DNA from: CAIZGX01 sp044349305
GTDB lineage: Bacteria > Bacteroidota > Bacteroidia > Flavobacteriales_D > Sanyastnellaceae
NCBI GenBank assembly: GCA_044349305.1
Contig: JBIKRF010000081.1
Location: 1 to 10,401, forward strand
Reading direction: 5' to 3'
DNA: 10,401 nucleotides
Within the stretch, counting starts at the first letter, position 1, and every line of letters begins with the position of its first letter. A program made the translations under genes and the position numbers. This document shows, piece after piece, positions 1 to 6,638 of this stretch. The notes under the pieces were generated by a model. The model was not told where the DNA came from. It made no database searches and saw only the letters and a list, made by a program, of their open reading frames with translations.

Positions 1-315
1 TTCATAACTCACCAACATTCCAAGCTCTTGCTTGTAATCGCGAAGGCGATTTCCAAACTGACGAACAATTTCGCCACGCTTTGGAGCGGGCATGAGGCGC
101 CATGTCTTGTATGCTTCCAAGGCAGTAATCACCACCTTCTCATAATCTTCTTTTGTTGTGGTTTGCACCTTCGCGATCTCTTCTCCATCTACTGGAGAAT
201 ACGACGTGATTAAATCTCCGTTCGAGAAAAAGTTCTGTCCTGTGCTGGTTCCAAGATTTTCCGCTTGAATTCCCAATTTGATCAGAACATCTGACATATC
301 CATAGAATTGCTCAT
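1..315 (-). CDS. Aldehyde dehydrogenase, ALDH7-like (N-terminal part, cut by window edge)
   Basis: The first 105 codons of a minus-strand gene are present, starting at ATG 315-313 (MSNSMDMSDV...), and the frame stays open to base 1. The stretch APKRGEIVRQFGNRLR followed by a Lys/Glu-rich helix and LGMLVSYE matches the N-terminal region of NAD-dependent aldehyde dehydrogenases. It is closest in my memory to the ALDH7A1/antiquitin group, which oxidises alpha-aminoadipate semialdehyde (its cyclic form is piperideine-6-carboxylate) in lysine catabolism. The catalytic Cys and Glu lie outside the window, so substrate assignment is an inference from the N-terminus only. A -7 box TACCTTTG lies about 20 nt upstream of the start, which supports this start. 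Two further in-frame ATGs follow (codons 5 and 7), so the exact start could be slightly downstream. The gene diverges from the metal-related gene at 385. Confidence 0.85.
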   Translation of the reverse strand, partial: MSNSMDMSDVLIKLGIQAENLGTSTGQNFFSNGDLITSYSPVDGEEIAKVQTTTKEDYEKVVITALEAYKTWRLMPAPKRGEIVRQFGNRLRDYKQELGMLVSYE

Positions 316-336
316 TGATTCTTTTATTTTAGAATG

Positions 337-344
337 CAAAGGTA
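337..344 (-). promoter_or_regulatory. Bacteroidota -7 promoter box of the aldehyde dehydrogenase gene
   Basis: Read on the minus strand this is TACCTTTG, an exact match to the Bacteroidota -7 consensus TAnnTTTG. A TTTTG at 365-361 (minus strand), 16 nt upstream, could be the -33 element, although the gap is slightly short. Transcription would start near 331, giving a leader of roughly 15 nt before ATG 315. Confidence 0.6.
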
Positions 345-372
345 CAACGTCCAAATACATCAAAAGATGTTT

Positions 373-380
373 TACCTTTG
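373..380 (+). promoter_or_regulatory. Bacteroidota -7 promoter box of the Cys/His-rich metal gene
   Basis: TACCTTTG is an exact match to TAnnTTTG and is identical to the divergent box at 337-344. The start codon at 385 follows the box by only four bases, so the transcript would begin at or very near the ATG (leaderless). No convincing -33 TTTG is visible upstream on this strand. The two divergent boxes are 28 bp apart, so their upstream elements must share the same DNA. Confidence 0.6.
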
Positions 381-384
381 AAAT

Positions 385-912
385 ATGCGGAAGCTCACCC
401 TGATATTTATCTTGGGCCTATACAGCCTAATGTCTTTCGGTCTGGAAGCCAAGCTGCACTTCTGTTGTGGAAAATTACAAGCCATTCATTTCTTCGAATT
501 CGGCGACGAGCATCACGACGATTCTCACTCCGATCACAAAGGTTGTTGCCATTCCGAAGGCTGCTCGGAAGATGTGCTTATCGCCCTTCAATACGAGAGC
601 GAACACGAGCAATGCGCATCTCCTTCTGCTCCGCAATTAATTGCCTCTACTCCTGAGCCTAGTTATTTTTTATTTTATGTTGAAGGAAATTGCACGTCAG
701 CCGTCCTTCAACCCAAATCATTCGTCCCAATAGTCTTTGAGCGGTATTCACTTTTCTGTTGCAGAAAAGTCCCAACGGGATTAGTCCACAAAGTGGATGT
801 ATCCCAACGGGATTTGTCCACGAAGTGGATTTGTCCTTTCAGGATTAGTCCGCAAAGCGGATGTATCCCAACGGGATTTGTCCACGAAGTGGATTTGTCC
901 TTTCAGGATTAG
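385..912 (+). CDS. Exported Cys/His-rich protein, HYC_CC_PP-like, with C-terminal tail encoded by the hairpin array
   Basis: This is a 175-residue product. Residues 1-18 form a signal peptide (MRKLTLIFILGLYSLMSFG). Then come HFCCGKLQAIHFF (25-37), an Asp/His cluster DEHHDDSHSDHKGCCHSEGC (41-60) and further single Cys residues. The order 'H-aromatic-C ... CC' after a signal peptide resembles the small HYC_CC_PP proteins of Bacteroidota, commonly found beside metal-related TonB receptors. Here HYC reads HFC and I see no PP motif. The many Cys, His and Asp residues suggest periplasmic metal binding, which is an inference. Residues 129-175 are translated from the 32/64-bp repeat array and end at a TAG inside it, so the native C-terminus was probably about 125-130 residues long. 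Start 385 is chosen because later Met codons would lose the signal peptide. It heads a unit with the HMA protein and the TonB receptor. Confidence 0.72.
   Translation: MRKLTLIFILGLYSLMSFGLEAKLHFCCGKLQAIHFFEFGDEHHDDSHSDHKGCCHSEGCSEDVLIALQYESEHEQCASPSAPQLIASTPEPSYFLFYVEGNCTSAVLQPKSFVPIVFERYSLFCCRKVPTGLVHKVDVSQRDLSTKWICPFRISPQSGCIPTGFVHEVDLSFQD
750..770 (+). repeat. Perfect 9-bp stem, 3-nt loop hairpin at the left edge of the array
   Basis: The arms ACTTTTCTG (750-758) and CAGAAAAGT (762-770) pair perfectly around the loop TTG. It abuts the first hairpin of the array, sharing base 770. It has the same 3-nt loop geometry as the array hairpins but a different, longer stem. It lies inside the reading frame of the Cys/His-rich protein (codons 122-129). 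It may be the old gene end, a boundary element of the array or chance. It lacks a T-run, so it is not a canonical terminator. Confidence 0.6.
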
Positions 913-1181
913 TCCACAAAGCGGATGTATCCCAACGGGATTTGTCCACGAAGTGGATTTGTCCTTTCAGGATTAGTCCGCAAAGCGGATGTATCCCAAC
1001 GGGATTTGTCCACGAAGTGGATTTGTCCTTTCAGGATTAGTCCGCAAAGCGGATGTATCCCAACGGGATTTGTCCACGAAGTGGATTTGTCCTTTCAGGA
1101 TTAGTCCGCAAAGCGGATGTATCCCAACGGGATTTGTCCACGAAGTGGATATGTCCCTTCGGGATTAGTCCACGAAGTGGA
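770..1181 (+). repeat. Tandem array of 26 short hairpins (32-bp pairs; 64-bp higher-order unit, five near-identical copies)
   Basis: The array is a continuous run of palindromes that all begin TCC and end GGA, with 3-nt loops, alternately 11 and 13 bp long and separated by 4 nt (TTTG, TTAG, TGTA, TATG). Four types make the 64-bp unit: A TCCC-AAC-GGGA, B TCCAC-GAA-GTGGA, C TCCT-TTC-AGGA, D TCCGC-AAA-GCGGA. Full units begin at 799, 863, 927, 991 and 1055; a sixth, altered copy begins at 1119. The five units differ at only one base (A at 916 in place of G). Both edges are divergent: 770-797 is an A hairpin joined directly to TCCAC-AAA-GTGGA, and 1154-1181 holds TCCC-TTC-GGGA and TCCAC-GAA-GTGGA. 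The array begins within the upstream gene and ends 38 bp before the HMA gene; 1182-1219 is AT-rich with no recognised motif. This covers the whole gene-free stretch 913-1219. It has no unique spacers, so it is not CRISPR. Function is unknown; candidates are a REP-like dispersed element or an RNA processing or stability element. Confidence 0.93.
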
Positions 1182-1219
1182 TAGAATAGAAATGTTAAAT
1201 ATCAAAAATCTTCTTAAAA

Positions 1220-1561
1220 ATGAAAAACATAATTGTGCTTGCTTTATGCATGCTTTCATTCAGCGCGTTTGCGCAAAAAACAAAAAACACAACTGCAAAT
1301 TTCTGGGTAGCCGGTGCATGCGGTATGTGCGAAACCACCATTGAAAAAGCAGTTGATGTGAAAGGTGTAGTCGCCTATGATTACAACCTAACCACGCATC
1401 GATTAGAAATTACTTTTAATCCGACGAAAATTACGCTTGATAAAATTCATTCGCTGATCAATGCCGCTGGATACGACACCGAAAAGTCGAACGCAACCGA
1501 TGCGCAATACGATCGCGTGCACGGCTGCTGCAAGTACAGAAGCATGGAACAACATCCTTAA
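1220..1561 (+). CDS. Exported heavy-metal-associated (HMA) domain protein
   Basis: This is a 113-residue product with a signal peptide at 1-18 (cleavage near AFA-Q). A single HMA fold spans about 25-88: the metal loop GACGMCETTIEKA carries Cys34 and Cys37 (CxxC), followed by KGVVAYDYN and the typical end KIHSLINAAGYDTE. A second cysteine pair, Cys103-Cys104 (HGCCKYR), lies near the C-terminus, as in related Bacteroidota proteins encoded next to TonB receptors. The family carries Cu(I) or other soft metals between partners; here it would act in the periplasm. Start ATG 1220 gives the full signal peptide. No -7 box is visible between the array and this start, so transcription probably passes through the array. 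The stop is 3 nt before the receptor ATG, consistent with an operon and coupled translation. Confidence 0.9.
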   Translation: MKNIIVLALCMLSFSAFAQKTKNTTANFWVAGACGMCETTIEKAVDVKGVVAYDYNLTTHRLEITFNPTKITLDKIHSLINAAGYDTEKSNATDAQYDRVHGCCKYRSMEQHP

Positions 1562-1564
1562 ACC

Positions 1565-3817
1565 ATGAAATACATTATTGCATTAATAGCCAGTATTTCA
1601 ATCTGGAATATTGGCCAAGCGCAGGTCAAAGGTGTTGTCTTAGACGACGAAGGAAACCCCGCGTACGCGTTGGTCTATTACAAAGGCACACAACTCGGAA
1701 CTGTTACGAATGCGGAAGGGGAATTCTCTATTGGTATTCCGAAAGAAGCAAAATGGCTCATGGTCACTTCCACCGGTCATTTCAGCGATTCACTTTTTAT
1801 TGACCCGGGATTGGGTACAATCAGAGAAGTGAAATTCAATCTGCGTGAAAACAGCACACTCGGAACCATTCACATTGACGAGCATGATGGAGGAACACAC
1901 ATCAACGGAAAAGATCCGCAAACGTTTCAAGTCTTGAACGAAAAGGAGTTGTGCAAAGCAGCGTGCTGCAGCCTTTCTGAAAGCTTCGAAACCAACGGTT
2001 CAGTAGATGCATCTTTCACCGACGGAATCACAGGAACACGTCAGATTAAAATGTTGGGCTTAGATGGAAAATACACCCAAATACTTTTCGATAACATGCC
2101 CGCTGTGCGCGGAATTTCAAGCACCTTGGGATTGAGCTTTCTTCCTGGACCGTGGATCAATTCCATCTCCATTGCGAAAGGTGCAGGATCTGTGGTGCAC
2201 GGATACGAAGGTGTTACTGGACAAATAAACGTGGCACACAAAGCGGCCACCATGAAAGAACGTTTGTTCTTGAATATGTATGCGAGTTCGGCAGGACGCT
2301 ACGAAACGAACATTCTTTCGAATCAGGCGATTGGTGAAAAATGGAATTATCAATTGCAGGTACATGGTTCTTCTGCGCAGAAATTGTACGACACCAACAA
2401 CGACGGATTTCTTGATAATCCGCTTTTTAAAAACTACTTGCTTCGCAACGCATGGCAATACACAGGAGCAAAAGGATTGCGCGGTGAATACGGATTTTCA
2501 TACGGACAATTCAACACCGAGAGCGGTCAAATTAGCCATTACCGCGGAACAATTTCTCCGAACAACCCTTGGATTTCTAACTCGCAAACAGAACATACTG
2601 AATTCACTGCGAAAACCGGATATCTATTCGATGAGCATGGGCATAAAAGTGTTGGTAGCCAGATAAACATCGGCTACAACAAGCAACATGCACTATATGG
2701 AAACCGCATCTACGATGGTGTTCAGAAGAGTGCACGTGTGAATTTATTGTTCGCAAATGAAATTGCAGAAGGATACAACATTACCGTTGGGGCATCTGCT
2801 ACGGCCGACGACTACCGCGAATCGCTTACTTCTTTTGTTGGAAATTTGAACCGTGTGGAAACCACTTACGGTGTATTCGGTGAGTTGAATGCGAATCCAA
2901 CCGAGAAATTGCAAATCGTTGCAGGCCTTCGCGAAGACAACAACAATTTATACGGAATGCTTTTCACTCCGCGCATTCACGCGCGTTATTCCATTACGGA
3001 AAAAACAAGTGTGAAAATCAGTTCAGGAAAAGCATACCGCTCGCCACAAATGGTAGTCGATCATCTTTCTGCTCTTGCGGGAAATAGAACGTGGAATTTA
3101 CCAACGAATGCCACGACCGAATATCCATTCGGTTTTGAAATGGAAGAAGCCTTGAACAGCGGAATTGTGTTGGTTCACAACACGAAGTTGTTTCACCGCA
3201 CGGCAACTTTCACAGTAGATGCTTTTCATACGAACTTCCAACATCAATTGGTTGCAGATTATGAAACTGCAGGAACTTTTTCCTTGTATAATTTATCTGG
3301 AAAAAGCTTTGCTAATGCCGTTCAAACCGACTTCACTTTCAGTCCAATTAAACGCAGTGAAATTCGATTGGCTTATCGCTGGCTCGATGCACAAACGACT
3401 TACACCAACGGCCTAAAAGAGCGTCCACTTGTCGCGAAGCACCGCGTATTCATTAACCTCGCTTACGCCACGAAGGAAAATGCTAAATCGCAAAAATGGA
3501 ATTTCGATTTCACTGCGCGTTGGTTAGGCCCGCAGCGATTAGCGAATCAATCAGACGTTGGCATTGCCAATAGCTTGTACAGTAATGCCTATTGGACATT
3601 GAATGCACAAGTTTCGTTTTTCTTAAAAGAGAATTTAGAGTTTTATGCGGGTGGAGAAAATTTAACCGGATATATGATTCATCATCCCATACACTTGAGT
3701 GAAGATCCATCTTCTAATTTCTTCGATGCCTCGCAAGTATACGGCCCTATGTTCGGTGCGAATTACTACGTGGGCTTGCGTTGGAGAATTGGTCAGGCAA
3801 CCAAAACTGAAAAATAA
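1565..3817 (+). CDS. TonB-dependent outer-membrane receptor, metal-associated type
   Basis: This is a 750-residue product with a signal peptide at 1-19 (GQAQ). A carboxypeptidase-regulatory-like domain spans about 21-95 (VKGVVLDDEGNPAYALVYYKGTQ...GTVTNAEGEFSI). The plug domain spans about 110-228, with the features RQIKMLGLDGKYTQILFDN, GLSFLPGPWINSISIAKG and HGYEGVTGQINV. The 22-stranded barrel follows, to an aromatic C-terminal strand (ANYYVGLRWRIG). The CKAACC motif (Cys130, 134, 135) before the plug core is seen in Bacteroidota receptors linked to HMA and HYC_CC_PP genes, and suggests a soft-metal substrate such as copper. That substrate is inferred from family and neighbours, not shown. 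The length is normal and the frame is intact. It is the third gene of the metal unit, 3 nt after the HMA gene. Confidence 0.93.
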   Translation: MKYIIALIASISIWNIGQAQVKGVVLDDEGNPAYALVYYKGTQLGTVTNAEGEFSIGIPKEAKWLMVTSTGHFSDSLFIDPGLGTIREVKFNLRENSTLGTIHIDEHDGGTHINGKDPQTFQVLNEKELCKAACCSLSESFETNGSVDASFTDGITGTRQIKMLGLDGKYTQILFDNMPAVRGISSTLGLSFLPGPWINSISIAKGAGSVVHGYEGVTGQINVAHKAATMKERLFLNMYASSAGRYETNILSNQAIGEKWNYQLQVHGSSAQKLYDTNNDGFLDNPLFKNYLLRNAWQYTGAKGLRGEYGFSYGQFNTESGQISHYRGTISPNNPWISNSQTEHTEFTAKTGYLFDEHGHKSVGSQINIGYNKQHALYGNRIYDGVQKSARVNLLFANEIAEGYNITVGASATADDYRESLTSFVGNLNRVETTYGVFGELNANPTEKLQIVAGLREDNNNLYGMLFTPRIHARYSITEKTSVKISSGKAYRSPQMVVDHLSALAGNRTWNLPTNATTEYPFGFEMEEALNSGIVLVHNTKLFHRTATFTVDAFHTNFQHQLVADYETAGTFSLYNLSGKSFANAVQTDFTFSPIKRSEIRLAYRWLDAQTTYTNGLKERPLVAKHRVFINLAYATKENAKSQKWNFDFTARWLGPQRLANQSDVGIANSLYSNAYWTLNAQVSFFLKENLEFYAGGENLTGYMIHHPIHLSEDPSSNFFDASQVYGPMFGANYYVGLRWRIGQATKTEK

Positions 3818-3842
3818 ACGTCTTATTGAAAACCCCTTAACC

Positions 3843-6590
3843 ATGCGTTACCTTTTCCTTCTATTATTCAGTACTCTTTCATTGGGTGCATTTGCTCAAT
3901 TTCAAATTACCGGATTAACCGCTCAAAGCAATCAAATAACAGATTACTACTGTGACTCTACTGTTGCCATGTCATTCTCTGCATTGACGGCTCCTTCCGC
4001 GACAAGTGGTTTGGAAATTCATCAAATCATTGAAGGTGCCAACTTCACAGGATTTCAGTTTTCTGTTTCCATTAATTGGGGCGATGGAACCACAACAACA
4101 CACTCAGGAGGAACAAGTACTTCTGGATCGCAAATCACCCTGTCGCCAGCAGTTAGCCATCACTACCTCGCTCCTGGGACCTATCAAATTATTACAACAG
4201 TTTACAATCCGCAAAACCAAACAACCGCGAATAACCTATTGACGGTTGTTATAGGTGGATGTTCCATTCAATTGTATTCATTCGTTGGTTTAGATTGCGA
4301 TGGCGATGGTGTTGCTGAGCAAACCATTACCACACCTGTTCCAGCGACCATCATGCACATGTGGTCAGGTTCTCCGCAAATCATTTCGTTGTTCAACGGA
4401 ACAAATACTGTAACAGGAATGCCGTCTGGAAATTTAATGGTGATTATTGATCAAAATTGGCTTTCACAAAACGGATACACAGTAAATCCAACCTCATACA
4501 ATCAATTCTACTCTCAAGGTTACGGTGCGTACACGATTTCAATTGTGTTGAATTGCATTGCCACGCCACCTTGTGCAACGAGTATCGTACAAACGTATCT
4601 ACCGAACAACGGCATGGCGTTTTCCACAACATCGAACAGCAGTATTTCAAGCTTCCAATGGACCATCACTCCGTATGATCAAAATGGACAAGCGATGGGT
4701 TCGGGGCAATTTTCTACTCAGTCAAATGCTTACTTAACAAATACCTTTGGAGTAAACTATGTTGAAGCGTGTCTGAACGCAACGTTCAACAATGGATGCG
4801 TGTTTGATACATGTATGACCTTCCAAGTTGCTACAGGGATCTTGTGCACAGGAGGATACGTTTATTGCGACGGAAACAATAACGGAATGTATGAGAGCGG
4901 TGAATACGTGCTTTCAAACGCTCCTGTTACTGTAAGTAATTTAGAGACCGGAAGTGTTACAACCGTTACAACGAATACCGCCGGCTACTATGGTGTTGAT
5001 GTCGTAGGATTTTCAGGCGATTCACTAACTGTATCGGTTAGCCCAAATTACCTCGCCAATATGGGTTATACGACCAGCTATCCTATTATTGACGTTGTTG
5101 GGTTAGATTGCCAAGCAGGAGGCTCACAAACCTTGAACAACATTCCAATCCAATGCACAAACTTCAATCCATATCCATACTTATGTTACAGCGGATATAT
5201 TTATTGCGATGCGAACGGAAATGGGATTCAGAACGTGGGTGAAGCGCCATTGATGGGTGTTCCAATTACCTTGGGATGGACAACAATGAATTCAAGTAGC
5301 GTAACTGTTTATTCAGATTCGAGCGGATACTTTCATTACTGCGGTTCTATCTACGGTGTAACCAGCATGGCTATGGCAACCGTAAGTTCAACGTGGTTAA
5401 CCGACAACGGAAGCACCTTACCGAATAATAACAATGTCTTCGGAATTAACGGTTCCATGACTTACATAACGCAACCACTCTCTATCGGTGTGTATTGCGC
5501 GGGAAATGTAACACCTTGCTCGGATTTATGGACTACGGTAACTCCTTGGATTGGTTACTATCAAAATCAAACCGCAACCATTCGCTTGAATTGGGGGAAT
5601 TATGGTCCAGGTGCGACACCCTATACCCTTACGTTGAACTGGCCACTTGGAGTTAATCTCGTTACTTCATCGATTCAGAATCCGAATTATGTGATCAACG
5701 GAAACTCTATCACTTGGACCATCAACTCCACACAGACTTCATTCTCTACCACAGACTATCTCTACTTCATTGTTCCTAGCGGAATCTTTAACGGTGAGCA
5801 GCATGTGTTCTCTTCCTATATTTCTTCATCGAACGGAACCGATTGCTACGAAGGAAACAACAGCGGTGGACTTATGCAAATCGTTGGAAACAGTTACGAT
5901 CCGAATGACAAAAATGTTTTCAAAAAATCGTTCTACGAATTGGTAGGCAATGGCTTCCAAGAAAGTACCATTGCTTATGGAATTGATGATGAATTGGAAT
6001 ACACCATTCGTTTTCAAAACACTGGAACTGCACCTGCGCAAAACATTTATATCATCGATACACTCGATACTGAATTAGACTGGTCTACCTTTCAACTACT
6101 AAACACCACACATGAAATGAATGTGGTTAATTTGGGCAACGGAATTCTTCGATTTGAATTCAACAACATCTGGCTTCCAGATAGCAGCGTAAGTCAAGAG
6201 TTGAGTCAAGGACATTTAACCTTCCGCATTCGCGAAACTCCGAATAATGAATTGTACAGTGAGGTAACCAACACGGCTTACATCTTCTTCGATTGGAATC
6301 CTGCCATTATCACGAACACCACCTACAACATGAACGACTGGATCGAATTCGTGGGTGAAGAAAATGCGTTTAACGTGCAAGCGTATCCGAATCCCATGTT
6401 GAATGAATTAACGTTGAAAGTGGAAGGTCAATTCAACTACGAAATCCACGATTTAACTGGAAGAAAACTATCGGAAGGAATGGGTGTAAATCAGACGATG
6501 ATCAACACCGAATCACTTGCTACAGGAACTTATCTTCTTTCCGTTTACGTGAATGGGGCTAAGCAGACAGCGGTACTATTGAAGCAATAA
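3843..6590 (+). CDS. Large secreted protein with type IX secretion C-terminal sorting domain
   Basis: From ATG 3843 this is a 915-residue product with a signal peptide at 1-18 (MRYLFLLLFSTLSLGAFA). Domains by eye: a PKD-like Ig fold at about 68-138 (VSINWGDGTTTTHSGG...HHYLAPGTYQI); two SdrD B-like modules near 335-395 (GYVYCDGNNNGMYESGEY) and 447-520 (GYIYCDANGNGIQNVGEAP); a DUF11-like region near 560-650; the conserved Bacteroidota module starting SYDPNDKNVF at 684 and running to about 835 (DUF7619-type); and a T9SS type A sorting domain at about 841-915 (VQAYPNPMLNELTLKV...GTYLLSVYVNG). It is rich in Ser, Thr, Asn and Gly and probably sits on the cell surface or is released as an adhesin-like protein; the actual ligand is unknown. 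The frame is open 48 codons further upstream into the receptor gene, but only the 3843 start gives a signal peptide. It follows the receptor by 25 nt with no clear -7 box, so cotranscription is possible. Confidence 0.9.
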   Translation: MRYLFLLLFSTLSLGAFAQFQITGLTAQSNQITDYYCDSTVAMSFSALTAPSATSGLEIHQIIEGANFTGFQFSVSINWGDGTTTTHSGGTSTSGSQITLSPAVSHHYLAPGTYQIITTVYNPQNQTTANNLLTVVIGGCSIQLYSFVGLDCDGDGVAEQTITTPVPATIMHMWSGSPQIISLFNGTNTVTGMPSGNLMVIIDQNWLSQNGYTVNPTSYNQFYSQGYGAYTISIVLNCIATPPCATSIVQTYLPNNGMAFSTTSNSSISSFQWTITPYDQNGQAMGSGQFSTQSNAYLTNTFGVNYVEACLNATFNNGCVFDTCMTFQVATGILCTGGYVYCDGNNNGMYESGEYVLSNAPVTVSNLETGSVTTVTTNTAGYYGVDVVGFSGDSLTVSVSPNYLANMGYTTSYPIIDVVGLDCQAGGSQTLNNIPIQCTNFNPYPYLCYSGYIYCDANGNGIQNVGEAPLMGVPITLGWTTMNSSSVTVYSDSSGYFHYCGSIYGVTSMAMATVSSTWLTDNGSTLPNNNNVFGINGSMTYITQPLSIGVYCAGNVTPCSDLWTTVTPWIGYYQNQTATIRLNWGNYGPGATPYTLTLNWPLGVNLVTSSIQNPNYVINGNSITWTINSTQTSFSTTDYLYFIVPSGIFNGEQHVFSSYISSSNGTDCYEGNNSGGLMQIVGNSYDPNDKNVFKKSFYELVGNGFQESTIAYGIDDELEYTIRFQNTGTAPAQNIYIIDTLDTELDWSTFQLLNTTHEMNVVNLGNGILRFEFNNIWLPDSSVSQELSQGHLTFRIRETPNNELYSEVTNTAYIFFDWNPAIITNTTYNMNDWIEFVGEENAFNVQAYPNPMLNELTLKVEGQFNYEIHDLTGRKLSEGMGVNQTMINTESLATGTYLLSVYVNGAKQTAVLLKQ

Positions 6591-6591
6591 C

Positions 6592-6632
6592 TTTCGTTTC
6601 GAATATTTCGTTTATTTTGTTTATTTCGTTTA
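6592..6632 (+). promoter_or_regulatory. Tandem TTTCGTTTA repeats, candidate operator of the TA module
   Basis: Three back-to-back 9-bp units, TTTCGTTTA (6606-6614), TTTTGTTTA (6615-6623) and TTTCGTTTA (6624-6632), sit directly before and partly inside the -7 box. A further isolated TTTCGTTTC lies at 6592-6600. Tandem binding sites overlapping the promoter fit antitoxin autorepression, a common TA arrangement; binding here is inferred. The segment starts just after the stop codon of the T9SS protein (6590). Confidence 0.55.
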
Positions 6633-6638
6633 TATTTG
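6631..6638 (+). promoter_or_regulatory. Bacteroidota -7 promoter box of the toxin-antitoxin operon
   Basis: TATATTTG is an exact match to TAnnTTTG. The expected start of transcription near 6643-6645 leaves about 12-14 nt before ATG 6657. The box overlaps the third 9-bp repeat. It also contains the TTG at 6636 that could be misread as a start codon. Confidence 0.6.

Noticed and set aside
28..213. 61-codon plus-strand open frame
   Set aside because: It is antisense to the clear aldehyde dehydrogenase frame, with no recognisable features.
378..656. Open frame starting with TTG at 378
   Set aside because: It starts inside the -7 box and is the wrong frame of the Cys/His-rich gene, with a low-complexity Arg/Ser product.
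770..1181. CRISPR array
   Set aside because: The intervals between repeats are 3-4 nt and themselves repeated; there are no unique spacers and no cas genes.
1117..1344. 75-codon open frame starting in the last array unit
   Set aside because: It is made of repeat sequence followed by the out-of-frame HMA gene. Its composition and lack of homology mark it as a shadow; the HMA frame at 1220 has a signal peptide and domain.
1553..1567. Shared CCTTAAACCATG / CCTTAACCATG context before the receptor (1565) and T9SS (3843) starts
   Set aside because: It looks similar, but only two cases exist here, and the TAA is simply the stop of the preceding gene in one of them. It is not enough to call a motif.
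3699..3842. 48-codon N-terminal extension of the T9SS protein into the receptor gene
   Set aside because: It would place a non-hydrophobic segment before an excellent signal peptide at 3843 and overlap the receptor end by over 100 bp.
6591..6605. Terminator after the T9SS protein
   Set aside because: No inverted repeat with a T-run is visible. The T-rich sequence is explained by the 9-bp direct repeats of the TA promoter.
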